From contig CALVAY010000016.1 of NCBI GenBank assembly GCA_944325665.1, positions 1-40,075 of the forward strand: 40,075 nt of DNA. The letters run 5' to 3'. A model generated the notes under the pieces. It was not told where the DNA came from. It made no database searches and saw nothing but the letters and a program-made list of their open reading frames with translations. A program made the translations under genes and the position numbers. This document shows, piece by piece, positions 16,639-24,385 of this stretch (positions within the stretch are counted from its first letter, which is position 1; the number at the start of each line of letters is the position of its first letter). The stretch is from Candidatus Gastranaerophilales bacterium (GTDB taxonomy: Bacteria > Cyanobacteriota > Vampirovibrionia > Gastranaerophilales > Gastranaerophilaceae).

Positions 16639-16746
16639 TTAACTGAAAAGAAGCGGCAACAATATAGTTGCGCCAATCATCCAAGTGGCAAATATTATTG
16701 TTAAAACCAAAATTATAATTTTTCTGTGTCTTCTGAAAAATTCCAT
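16639..16746 (-). CDS. Putative 35-residue single-span membrane protein
   Basis: A short ORF: MEFFRRHRK, then a hydrophobic segment of about 24 residues (IIILVLTIIFATW and on), ending LLPLLFS. The basic head and following span fit a small inner-membrane protein with its N-terminus in the cytoplasm. Support comes from a promoter at 16784-16812 that fits only this start, a GGAAG site upstream, and the 4-base gap to the M23 gene. It may exist mainly to couple translation of that gene, or it may be a subunit or regulator. I do not recognise it. Confidence 0.55.
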   Translation of the reverse strand: MEFFRRHRKIIILVLTIIFATWMIGATILLPLLFS

Positions 16747-16783
16747 TATTCTAAAACTTCCGTCCCAAAGTAAACTTAATGAC

Positions 16784-16812
16784 ATTTTAATCTAAAATGA
16801 GCTTTAGTGCAA
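16784..16812 (-). promoter_or_regulatory. Promoter of the small ORF-M23 unit
   Basis: On the minus strand TTGCAC (16807-16812) and TAAAAT (16784-16789) are separated by 17 bases. The start point would be near 16777, giving a leader of about 30 bases before the ATG at 16746. Confidence 0.6.
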
Positions 16813-16830
16813 ATTAAGACACATTTTGTA

Positions 16831-18570
16831 TCATTTCACACAACCCAAATCTTCAAAATCAATTTTGCCGTCAAAGTCGTTATCAATGCCGTCATAACAA
16901 GAATTTCCAGACTCTAAACTCTCTGCTTGCGGGTAGAGTTTAAGGTATTTTTCATCAAGAGAATTGTAAAGTTTAAAGAAATATTCTCTGTATTTTTTGC
17001 CAAGAGCACAGCTTTTAATTATCAAAACATTTTCATCATTTTTTATTACCGCATTTTTGGAAAAATTTGCACTGCCTGAAATTAAAGTACAAGAGTCAAT
17101 TAAAATATTTTTCTGATGATTTTTCCCGCCCCAGTTTTCACTTTTAACTTTTATATTTGCACTGCGTAGCGGATTTATCCTTTCTCTAAACTGCCAAGCG
17201 CCCAAAGCGTCAATTATTACATACACTCTCACTCCTCTTTTTTGAGCCAAAATTAATTCCGAAAGAATATCTCTTTGTGTAAGATAAAATGCAGCAACAC
17301 AAATTTCGCTTTTTGCAGATTTAATTTGATTTAAAATCGGAGTTAAAATATCCGAATTAGGTGAAAAATAAACACTGAGAGAGTTATTTTGAAAAGTAAA
17401 ATTCTCAAGGAAAATTTTCTCTTTGTCTAAATGAAATTTTCCTTCAAACATTTGCTCAAATTCTTTTGTATAAAGGGATGCAATTACTTTTGAATTTATA
17501 ATAAAGCCTATATTTGAATTATAACCGCCTACCCCTGTTGAGGAGATATTTGCACTTGTTGTTAAAACTTTTTGCCCGTCAAAAATAAAAAATTTATTGT
17601 GCATAATAGAGGGGCTGTTATCATCTCTTGTGTCAAAATTTTCCCTTATTTTATAGGTATGACAATAAACATCCCCGCTAACAGGGTTAGAGTCCACAAC
17701 TGCTCTTACTTTCACCCCTCTTTTTTTGGCGTTAATTAAAGCCCTTAAAATCTCTTCTTGATTTTCAAACCCCAAGATTGCAAAGTCAATCGTACTTTTA
17801 GAATTTTCTATATTATACAAAAGTGCCTGTGCAAGGTTTGTTCTCGGGTTTTTTGAGGGATAGGGGTATTTATTTGGGTCAATAAAAAAGACTTCAAAAA
17901 TACCAAAAGAAAAATCAGGCTTTCTTGACTCTATTACTTCTTTTTCAGGTTTTCTGCCCGAATGATTTTTAACCCTGCATAAAGAACACTCCTTATAGTC
18001 CTTTGGAATATTTTCCTTTAACATTAAAATCGGGTTTGAAATTAAGCTTGCATATTTGCATTCTTTGGTGTGATAAACCTTAGATTTTGTATTTAAAATT
18101 CTAACGTCATATTTTGAAAATTTTTCCCTGTTTTTCTCAATATTTTCGTAATTTTCTTTTAGGTTAAAGTTTGGAAAATAAAAATTTGTATCTTGCCTTG
18201 CAAATCCATTTTTTAAAAGAATTAAAGAAATGTCTTCACCGTTAAAAAATATTTTTGTTTTCTTGAAATGCTCTTCATAGAAAATGTTTAAGGAATTTTC
18301 AAAAGAAACTTTTTTACCTAAAAGTAAATCTTTTAAAAATTCATTTGAAGCACAGGAAAGATTAGGCTCATCCAAAGAAAAGAAACTAACGCCTAAGGGT
18401 CTGAATTTTTCGTCATTATCGCATTTAAGATTGTTGTTTAAATCGACACATAAAATGTTATTTGAAACCTCAACAACCTTAAAGTATGGGGTATTTTCTT
18501 TTGGTTTATACAGAAGAAAAATACAGAGAAAAAATAAGATAAAAAATGTGCCAAACAGTTTTCTTTTCAT
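16831..18570 (-). CDS. Exported multi-domain phospholipase D-family protein with SNase-like N-terminus
   Basis: A 579-residue protein with four parts. An N-terminal signal or anchor (about 5-21) is followed by a region like staphylococcal nuclease (about 28-125: RPLGVSFFSLDE, LLKNGFARQ), though catalytic residues are not all recognisable. Next is a Cys/His segment (about 168-200: HTKECKYAS...CSLC) like the metal-binding tail of some DNA-processing proteins. Two PLD domains (about 225-540) each carry an HxKxxxxD motif, HNKFFIFD and HQKNILID, followed by SANIS and SANFS, so both halves of the active site are intact. The C-terminus has CYDGIDNDFDGKIDFED, a calcium-type DxDxDG loop. The likely target is a phosphodiester bond in extracellular nucleic acid or phospholipid, and the nuclease-like companion favours nucleic acid. 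It is a single gene; the ATG follows AAGG. Confidence 0.85.
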   Translation of the reverse strand: MKRKLFGTFFILFFLCIFLLYKPKENTPYFKVVEVSNNILCVDLNNNLKCDNDEKFRPLGVSFFSLDEPNLSCASNEFLKDLLLGKKVSFENSLNIFYEEHFKKTKIFFNGEDISLILLKNGFARQDTNFYFPNFNLKENYENIEKNREKFSKYDVRILNTKSKVYHTKECKYASLISNPILMLKENIPKDYKECSLCRVKNHSGRKPEKEVIESRKPDFSFGIFEVFFIDPNKYPYPSKNPRTNLAQALLYNIENSKSTIDFAILGFENQEEILRALINAKKRGVKVRAVVDSNPVSGDVYCHTYKIRENFDTRDDNSPSIMHNKFFIFDGQKVLTTSANISSTGVGGYNSNIGFIINSKVIASLYTKEFEQMFEGKFHLDKEKIFLENFTFQNNSLSVYFSPNSDILTPILNQIKSAKSEICVAAFYLTQRDILSELILAQKRGVRVYVIIDALGAWQFRERINPLRSANIKVKSENWGGKNHQKNILIDSCTLISGSANFSKNAVIKNDENVLIIKSCALGKKYREYFFKLYNSLDEKYLKLYPQAESLESGNSCYDGIDNDFDGKIDFEDLGCVK

Positions 18571-18675
18571 AAATACCTTGTATTTAGATTAGCTGATAGG
18601 GCAAAGTGCAAAAAAGTTTTTTAACAAATATTTACAAAAAATGTATCCATGCCAAAAAAACGCTTGAATATTAAC

Positions 18676-18704
18676 TTTGTTTCATATATCATCTAAAATA
18701 CAAT
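18676..18704 (+). promoter_or_regulatory. Possible promoter of rplS
   Basis: TTTGTT (18676-18681) and TACAAT (18699-18704) are 17 bases apart. The start would be near 18711, about 20 bases before the rplS ATG. The -35 match is weak. Confidence 0.4.
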
Positions 18705-18730
18705 AGAACATAAGTCAGAAAAGGTGCAAA

Positions 18731-19084
18731 ATGAATCCGATTATTCAAGAATTAGAAAAAGAATATACGCAAAAAGAAATGCCGCAAACTAACCCCGGCG
18801 ATACTGTTAAAGTATTTGTAAGAATTATCGAAGGTAACAAAGAAAGAATTCAGGCTTTCGAAGGTACAGTTATTAAAAAACACGGTTCAGGCATTAACAA
18901 AACAATCACAGTTAGAAAAATTTTCCAAGGCGTTGGCGTAGAAAGAGTATTCGCTATCTACTCACCCAGAATTGAAAAAATTCAAGTTCTAAGAAAAGGT
19001 GATGTAAGACGTTCAAAACTTTACTACTTAAGAGAACGTTCAGGAAAAGCTACTCGTATCCGTGAAAAAATGGACAGAAAGTAA
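18731..19084 (+). CDS. rplS: 50S ribosomal protein L19
   Basis: A 117-residue ribosomal protein of the 50S-30S interface, of normal length. Family features include [24 protein letters not shown], where the first part forms an SH3-like fold, the [12 protein letters not shown] core and the [10 protein letters not shown] segment. An AAAAGG site precedes the ATG. It is the first gene of a run with rbgA and rnhB on the same strand, and L19 genes often lie beside ribosome-biogenesis and rnhB genes. The usual upstream partners trmD and rimM are absent here. Confidence 0.97.
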   Translation: MNPIIQELEKEYTQKEMPQTNPGDTVKVFVRIIEGNKERIQAFEGTVIKKHGSGINKTITVRKIFQGVGVERVFAIYSPRIEKIQVLRKGDVRRSKLYYLRERSGKATRIREKMDRK

Positions 19085-19130
19085 TTTTTCTAAATAATTT
19101 TATTCAACAAGACTAAGTTAAGAGGCAAAA

Positions 19131-19973
19131 ATGGGACACATACACTGGTACCCCGGACACATTGCAAAAGCACAAAGAGACCTCAAAGAAAAACTTAGTC
19201 TTGTTGACGTTATAATCGAAGTTTTAGACGCAAGAATCCCCATTTCAAGCTCATACAAAAATATTCAAAATTTAATCGGGAATAAACCCAGAATAATCCT
19301 TTTAAATAAATCCGACTTATCTGACCCAAACTACAATAAGCTTTGGGCAAAAAAGCTTGAAGAAGAGAGCTGCGCCCCCGTTATTGTTACGGATTTAAAT
19401 AACCAAAAAGATATAAATCTAATCATAGATAAAATTGTCGAAACAACTAACCCGATTATGCTTGAACTTTTGAAAAAAGGGCTTCTGCCTCGTGCGGCAC
19501 GTTCAATGGTTGTGGGTATGCCAAATGTCGGGAAATCCAGCACAATAAACAGACTTATTAGAAAAGGTAAGACTAAAACAGGCGCAAAAGCAGGTGTTAC
19601 AAGGCAACAGCAGTGGGTAAGAATTAACAGAAAAGTAGAATTGCTTGACACACCGGGGATTATCCCGACCGTTCAGGATGATCAAAAACAGGCGATTAAA
19701 TTGGCTTGTGTTAATTCTATCGGCGAAAATGCTTATGAAGCGGAATATGTCGCAAGAGAACTTATTAAATTAATCCAAGAAGCAGGATATGAGGAGCTTT
19801 TAAGGAATTATTACAAAGTTGAGGATGAAATTACGCTTGAGAATATCGCTCTTGCAAGAAATTGGATTGTAAAAGGTGCAAACCCTGATGTAGAGCGTAC
19901 TTCGCACTTTATTTTGTCAAATTTCAGAGAGGGAAAAATTGGAAAAATTACTCTTGAAAAACCAAGCAAATAG
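19131..19973 (+). CDS. rbgA: Ribosome biogenesis GTPase RbgA/YlqF
   Basis: A circularly permuted GTPase that acts in late assembly of the large ribosomal subunit. The permuted motif order is visible: G4 LLNKSDL near residue 60 comes before G1 GMPNVGKSS near 128-136, then the G3 motif DTPG near 178. The N-terminus HWYPGHIAKAQRDL is diagnostic for the family. The C-terminal helical region (about 200-280) is the RNA-binding part. The 280 residues match the usual length. AGAGG precedes the ATG. The downstream rnhB gene overlaps its 3' end by 35 bases, as expected for a tight operon. Confidence 0.95.
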   Translation: MGHIHWYPGHIAKAQRDLKEKLSLVDVIIEVLDARIPISSSYKNIQNLIGNKPRIILLNKSDLSDPNYNKLWAKKLEEESCAPVIVTDLNNQKDINLIIDKIVETTNPIMLELLKKGLLPRAARSMVVGMPNVGKSSTINRLIRKGKTKTGAKAGVTRQQQWVRINRKVELLDTPGIIPTVQDDQKQAIKLACVNSIGENAYEAEYVARELIKLIQEAGYEELLRNYYKVEDEITLENIALARNWIVKGANPDVERTSHFILSNFREGKIGKITLEKPSK

Positions 19974-20619
19974 TAGCCTTTTTGATTTTGACAAAAGCTT
20001 TACTCTTGCGCAAAAAACACCTCTGGGGCTTGAAATTTGTTCATATTCTCACATCTTAGGAACGGACGAAGCAGGCAGAGGCCCCGCCGCAGGTGGAGTT
20101 TGGGCAGCATGCGTTTGTTTTTGCAACTATGACGCTCAAGAAAAATTTACCAAGCTGAACGATTCAAAAAAGTTGAGCGAAAAACAAAGAGAGGAACTTT
20201 TCCCGCTTATTGCAGAAAACTCGATTTTTTCAATTAGACACTGTGAAGTTGAAGAAATTGAGAAAATAAATATTTTAAACGCTTCTCTTTTGGCTATGAA
20301 GTTAAGTATTGAAGGGGTCTTATCTAAAATCAATCCTCATAGCCCGCTTGTACTTGTTGACGGCAACAGAAAAGTAAAAGACTTAAAAATCCCTCAAAAA
20401 AACGTTATAAAGGGAGATTCAAAATCTGCCTCAATAGCTGCTGCAAGCATCTTGGCCAAGGTTGAAAGGGATAATTTTATGAAAAAAATATCTCTTGAAT
20501 ATCCTCAATACAACTGGGCAAAAAACAAAGGATATTTAACCAAAGAACACATTGAAGCAATTAAAAAGTTCGGAATTACAAAGTATCACAGGAAAAGTTT
20601 TTTAAAGAATATAATCTAG
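19939..20619 (+). CDS. rnhB: Ribonuclease HII
   Basis: It cleaves RNA in RNA-DNA hybrids and at single ribonucleotides in DNA. The family motif GTDEAGRGPAAGGVWAA near residues 41-57 supplies the catalytic Asp and Glu. Further acidic residues lie in VLVDGN near 135, and the KGDSKSASIAAASILAKVERD block is also diagnostic. The start is a TTG at 19939 preceded by a strong AGAGAGGG site, and it lies inside the 3' end of rbgA. The first roughly 35 residues precede the catalytic core and are variable in this family. 226 residues is normal. Its stop overlaps the stop codon of the convergent small gene at 20616-20780. Confidence 0.95.
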   Translation: MEKLLLKNQANSSLFDFDKSFTLAQKTPLGLEICSYSHILGTDEAGRGPAAGGVWAACVCFCNYDAQEKFTKLNDSKKLSEKQREELFPLIAENSIFSIRHCEVEEIEKINILNASLLAMKLSIEGVLSKINPHSPLVLVDGNRKVKDLKIPQKNVIKGDSKSASIAAASILAKVERDNFMKKISLEYPQYNWAKNKGYLTKEHIEAIKKFGITKYHRKSFLKNII

Positions 20620-20780
20620 CCATTATAATTCTTAAGTGCAAAGTCAATGCACTGGACTATAAACTCGTTTCGACTAATATCGTACTTAAGTGAAAACTCG
20701 TCAATCTTCTCTAAAATACTGTTATCAATCCTTATACTTATTATGCTTTTTTCTGTCTTTTTGGGCTTAAAATCTGCCAC
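20616..20780 (-). CDS. Small ribbon-helix-helix (CopG-type) DNA-binding protein
   Basis: A 54-residue ORF. After a basic head (ADFKPKKTEK) comes a strand SIISIRID, then helix NSILEKIDEFSLKY, then ISRNEFIVQCIDFALKNY. This is the strand-helix-helix plan of CopG/Arc repressors, in which the paired strands enter the major groove. The GTG start has an excellent ribosome site (AAGGAGG, 7-base spacing). It is divergent from the prepilin gene and may regulate itself and that gene: an 11-base palindrome lies over the prepilin promoter. The alternative is the antidote half of a toxin-antitoxin pair, but no toxin gene adjoins it. It ends on top of the rnhB stop codon. Confidence 0.75.
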   Translation of the reverse strand: MADFKPKKTEKSIISIRIDNSILEKIDEFSLKYDISRNEFIVQCIDFALKNYNG

Positions 20781-20843
20781 ATTAACACCTCCTTGTTATA
20801 TTGTATTTAAGCTGTGGCATTAAATATATAGTCAAATATGTAT

Positions 20844-20868
20844 TACATAATGTATTCTTTTTTATAAT
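20844..20868 (+). promoter_or_regulatory. Prepilin promoter with overlapping palindrome
   Basis: TATAAT at 20863-20868 would start transcription near 20875 and leave a leader with an AAAGGAG site. The palindrome TACAT-A-ATGTA (20844-20854) lies between the -10 box and the -35 position, an ideal place for a repressor. The -35 sequence itself is poor. Confidence 0.5.
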
Positions 20869-20907
20869 AAAATGTGCTACGATTTTTAAAAAAGGAGATT
20901 TTAAAGA

Positions 20908-21507
20908 ATGAAAAAAGGATTTACGTTAGCCGAAGTGTTGATTACTTTAGCTATTATAGGCGTTGTGGCAGCTCTTACAATTCCTTCCGTTATTGTAAGA
21001 ACACAGCAGCAAGAATTTAAAACTGCGGCTAAAAAAGCCTACTCGGTACTTTCTCAAGCAGTACAATTAACCGAAGTTAAGGACGGTTATACAATTAACG
21101 ACGGTGGTTATTTTATAGAAGCGCTGATTAAAAATATGAACGTTGTAAAAGTTGAAAACATGGTAAGCTATAATCTTCCCGGCGCAGCTTATGCTGATTT
21201 ACCTACCGGCCCCATATACGGTGAAGGAACGGTATTCTACACTGCAGATGGCATAATGTATATGGTTAGCTATATGAACTCTGAAGAAATTGTTTTCATG
21301 ATTGATGTAAACGGACAACAGGGACCTTCAAATATCTATGAAAACAGATTAGAAGGGGCACGATGCGGAGGCTTTAATTGCGATGCCAGAAATCCAGATT
21401 GGCCCGGATTATATTTGAGCGATGTTTTCGAAATAACATTTAATGAAGGCAGAAGCAACATAGTTCCATATTGCAAGAGATGTGCTGATTGTTACTCAGC
21501 TTGTTAA
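20908..21507 (+). CDS. Prepilin-type protein (type IV pilin/pseudopilin)
   Basis: A 199-residue pilin-like protein. The N-terminus MKKG-FTLAEVLITLAIIGVVAALTIP is a type III signal: prepilin peptidase would cut after Gly4, with Phe as the new N-terminus and Glu at +5. It is followed by the hydrophobic helix that packs the filament core. The rest is a globular head, whose C-terminal region is unusually rich in cysteine (ARCGGFNC, then YCKRCADCYSAC), suggesting disulfides or metal binding. No pilus assembly gene lies in the window. The gene stands alone, divergent from a small DNA-binding protein and convergent with flhA (8-base gap). A minor pilin or a secretion pseudopilin are equally possible. 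Confidence 0.88.
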   Translation: MKKGFTLAEVLITLAIIGVVAALTIPSVIVRTQQQEFKTAAKKAYSVLSQAVQLTEVKDGYTINDGGYFIEALIKNMNVVKVENMVSYNLPGAAYADLPTGPIYGEGTVFYTADGIMYMVSYMNSEEIVFMIDVNGQQGPSNIYENRLEGARCGGFNCDARNPDWPGLYLSDVFEITFNEGRSNIVPYCKRCADCYSAC

Positions 21508-21515
21508 TAGCAAAA

Positions 21516-23603
21516 TTAATACCCGCTCTCGCCAATTGTATCAATAGCTTCAACTCTAATATCAGTTATAAGCTCGGAATAAGATATAACAACAATTGTC
21601 GGTATGTGTCGCTCAAGCATTTGATAAAGAGGTAAGCGAATTCTTGGTGAGCAGAGAATTACAGGTTGAGTTCCCACTGCCTGATGTGCTCTCATAAGCG
21701 TGTTTGCGGTTGTTTCAATCAACTCCTGCACCTGCATAGGGTTTAGCAGGAACATTGTACCAAGCTCGGTTCTCTGACAGCTGTCATCAAGGGTTTTTTC
21801 CCACTCGGGCGAAAGAGTTAAAGCATAGAGAACTTTCTCGCGGTTACAGTTTGCAAGACAAATCTGACGTCCGAGAGCTGCACGCAGCCTTTCAGAGAGA
21901 ATGTCAGGCTCTTTTGAAAATCTTGCATAATCGCACAAACGCTCGAATATAAAGATAATATCCTTGATTGAAACTTTTTCACGAATTAAGTTAACAAAAA
22001 TCTTCCTCAAGTCTGAAGTTGAAATAATGGTCGGAACAAGGTCGTTAACAAGTGTCGGGTCTTGAGATTTAACAAGCTCCATAAGCTTTAAGACGTCCGT
22101 TTTTGTCATTACTTCATCAACATACTTACGTACGCAGTCTTGTAAGTGCGTAACAATAACATCAACAGAGTCAACAGCTGTAATATTGTCTTTTTTGTCG
22201 ATAAATTGCGGGTCAAGCCAATATGCCTGAGATTGATAAGTCGGGTCAACGCTTACGATAGCATTATCAGGCAATTTTTTACCCAAGGCCTCCCACTGAT
22301 CGGCAATTACCATATATTTACCGGGGTAAACAGTACCTGTTGCAACAGTATTTGAACGAATAGAAATTAAATATTCGTTATCGCCAATGGCCGAGGAGTC
22401 CATAATTCTTATGTTAGGTATAATGTAGCCCAATTCATCCGTAACCCTTTGTCTTAGAGCAGCAATTTTTGCCAAAAGTTGTCCGTCCTGATCAGGGTCG
22501 GCAATAATCAAAAGCCCCGAGCCAACCTGCAAGCTTAAAACGTCAACGCCAAGCCTTTCATACATTTTATTCGGGTTAACAAGGTCTTGCATGTTCTGCT
22601 TAACAGCATCCAATTGACCCAACTGGGCCTGAACATCAGCGTTAACAAGGACAGAAAAACCTGCCAAAGCAATTATTATCGTAAACAATACAAACGGGAA
22701 CCAAGGTAAACCCGTTATAGGGCTTGTGACGGCAATCAAAAGCAAAAAACCACAAGCGAAGAACAAACTTTGAGGTTTTGATAAAATTTGAGCAGACAAG
22801 TCAACACCCAAAGAAGAACCCGTAGCAGTTGAGCGTGTCATAATGATACCGGCCGAAATTGCCATTAATAGCGAAGGGACTTGTGCTGCAAGACCATCAC
22901 CTATGGTTAATATTGTATATTTTGAAACAGCATCCGCAGCAGGCATTCCGTTTAACAGAACACCGATAATCAAACCGCCGACGATGTTTATGACTGTGAT
23001 AATAATACCCGCTATGGTATCACCTTTAACGAATTTCATAGCACCGTCCATTGAACCGAACAAGGACGATTCTCTTTGAAGGTCTTCACGCCTTTTTACC
23101 GCTTCTTCGGGAGATATTAACCCTGCGTTAAAGTCGGCGTCAATTGTCATTTGTTTACCCGGCATAGCGTCCAGTGCAAAACGGGCTGCAACCTCGGCTA
23201 TACGCTCAGCACCCTTTGTGATAACCATAAACTGTACAACGGTAATAATAAGGAAGATTACGCCACCAACGACCATGTTACCGCCGGTAACAAATGTACC
23301 GAAAGCGTGAATTACTTCCCCTGCGTCCCCTTTTGCCAAAATCAAACGAGTTGAGGCAATAGATAGAACAAGCCTAAACATTGTACCAATCAATATTATT
23401 GAAGGAAAAGCCGCCAATTCAAGAGGCTTTTGAACATACAGAGAAATCATCAAAAGCACAATACCAAGGGCAATATTTAAGCTTATTGAGAAGTTAATTA
23501 CCCAGTTTGGCATCTCAATCAGCAATATCAAAATCAAAACGATTACAAATATTGCAAGAAAAATTTCACTTATAGGATTTGATTGTGCGTTCGGTTGTGC
23601 CAT
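21516..23603 (-). CDS. flhA: Flagellar export apparatus protein FlhA
   Basis: An inner-membrane channel component of the flagellar type III export gate, whose cytoplasmic ring docks substrates. Its 695 residues match the family. Several membrane spans occupy about residues 13-325. The diagnostic motif ERIAEVAARFALDAMPGKQM lies near 130-150, followed by IDADFNAGLISPEEA. The soluble C-terminal domain (about 345-695) ends IRVEAIDTIGESGY. FlhA is told from injectisome homologues by its flagellar neighbours. It is the last gene of the minus-strand cluster, starting 11 bases after fliH. Confidence 0.96.
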   Translation of the reverse strand: MAQPNAQSNPISEIFLAIFVIVLILILLIEMPNWVINFSISLNIALGIVLLMISLYVQKPLELAAFPSIILIGTMFRLVLSIASTRLILAKGDAGEVIHAFGTFVTGGNMVVGGVIFLIITVVQFMVITKGAERIAEVAARFALDAMPGKQMTIDADFNAGLISPEEAVKRREDLQRESSLFGSMDGAMKFVKGDTIAGIIITVINIVGGLIIGVLLNGMPAADAVSKYTILTIGDGLAAQVPSLLMAISAGIIMTRSTATGSSLGVDLSAQILSKPQSLFFACGFLLLIAVTSPITGLPWFPFVLFTIIIALAGFSVLVNADVQAQLGQLDAVKQNMQDLVNPNKMYERLGVDVLSLQVGSGLLIIADPDQDGQLLAKIAALRQRVTDELGYIIPNIRIMDSSAIGDNEYLISIRSNTVATGTVYPGKYMVIADQWEALGKKLPDNAIVSVDPTYQSQAYWLDPQFIDKKDNITAVDSVDVIVTHLQDCVRKYVDEVMTKTDVLKLMELVKSQDPTLVNDLVPTIISTSDLRKIFVNLIREKVSIKDIIFIFERLCDYARFSKEPDILSERLRAALGRQICLANCNREKVLYALTLSPEWEKTLDDSCQRTELGTMFLLNPMQVQELIETTANTLMRAHQAVGTQPVILCSPRIRLPLYQMLERHIPTIVVISYSELITDIRVEAIDTIGESGY

Positions 23604-23614
23604 CCTCTAAAAGC

Positions 23615-24385
23615 TTATTTGCCTCCTTTGTATATGCCAAAGGCATTTTGTATGATTTGCAATTGTGTTGAAAAGTTTGCATCAACCACACCATTGTTTG
23701 AAACAACAACACAACTGCCTTTTTCAATAGACTCGTCGCCTACAATTACAACTTTTGCGTCTAATTTATTTGATGAAACTATCTCAGGTAAAGATGCTTT
23801 GGCAAAATCAACATCATCAGGTGCTACACGGATAGTTATCTTTTCTTCAGCCGTGCTTAACTCGCCCAAAACTTCGTTTATTATTCCCTTTAAGACTTCA
23901 TCAGATAATTCTACTTCTTTTTTAATGATTTTTTTCGCCACTTCAAGAGAAATCTCAAGTATATGAGGCATTAGCTCATCATAAATTTTAAAACGGGAAG
24001 CTAAAAAGTCTTCAAGCGCTTCTTTTAGTTTTTCTATTTCTTCTTGAGCGCTGTCTAAACCGTTTTTATAGCCTTCTTTAGCCGCAAGTTCACGAATAGA
24101 GCGAGCTTCTTCTTGAGCACGGGACACAAGAGTTCTTTCATCTATTCTTCTATACCCTCTTCTTCGCTCCCCGCGCCTTCTTTCAATTCTTTCCTGAAAT
24201 TCAATATTTGAAATGTCAATTTTTTCAAACTCTTTTAGGGTGTCTTGTTCCGTTACGATTTTAGGCTTTTGCGGAACTTTTTGCACGGGCGCTTGCTCCC
24301 CTTGAGGCTTTTTAGGCACTACTTGAGAAACATTTTGAACATTTTGTTCACTCTGAGGTGATTTTTGTTTTCTTTTTATTATCAT
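23615..24385 (-). CDS. fliH: Flagellar assembly protein FliH
   Basis: The peripheral stalk of the flagellar export ATPase, which tethers the FliI ATPase to the export gate. The 256 residues contain a Pro/Gln-rich N-terminus, a coiled coil (about 85-130, with GYKNGLDSAQEEIEKL) and a C-terminal FliH domain. Within it, EISLEVAKKIIKKEVEL is typical, as are ITIRVAPDDVDF and GSCVVVSNNGVVDAN. The ATG overlaps the stop of the upstream FliG-like gene by 4 bases (ATGA). The usual next gene, fliI, is not here: flhA follows instead. Confidence 0.88.
   Translation of the reverse strand: MIIKRKQKSPQSEQNVQNVSQVVPKKPQGEQAPVQKVPQKPKIVTEQDTLKEFEKIDISNIEFQERIERRRGERRRGYRRIDERTLVSRAQEEARSIRELAAKEGYKNGLDSAQEEIEKLKEALEDFLASRFKIYDELMPHILEISLEVAKKIIKKEVELSDEVLKGIINEVLGELSTAEEKITIRVAPDDVDFAKASLPEIVSSNKLDAKVVIVGDESIEKGSCVVVSNNGVVDANFSTQLQIIQNAFGIYKGGK

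Noticed and set aside
19331-19651. 106-codon ORF opposite rbgA
   Set aside because: It is a Ser/Leu-rich shadow of a conserved GTPase gene, with no independent signals.
23583-23966. 127-codon plus-strand ORF opposite fliH
   Set aside because: It is a Ser/Thr-rich antisense shadow of a real coding frame and has no ribosome site.
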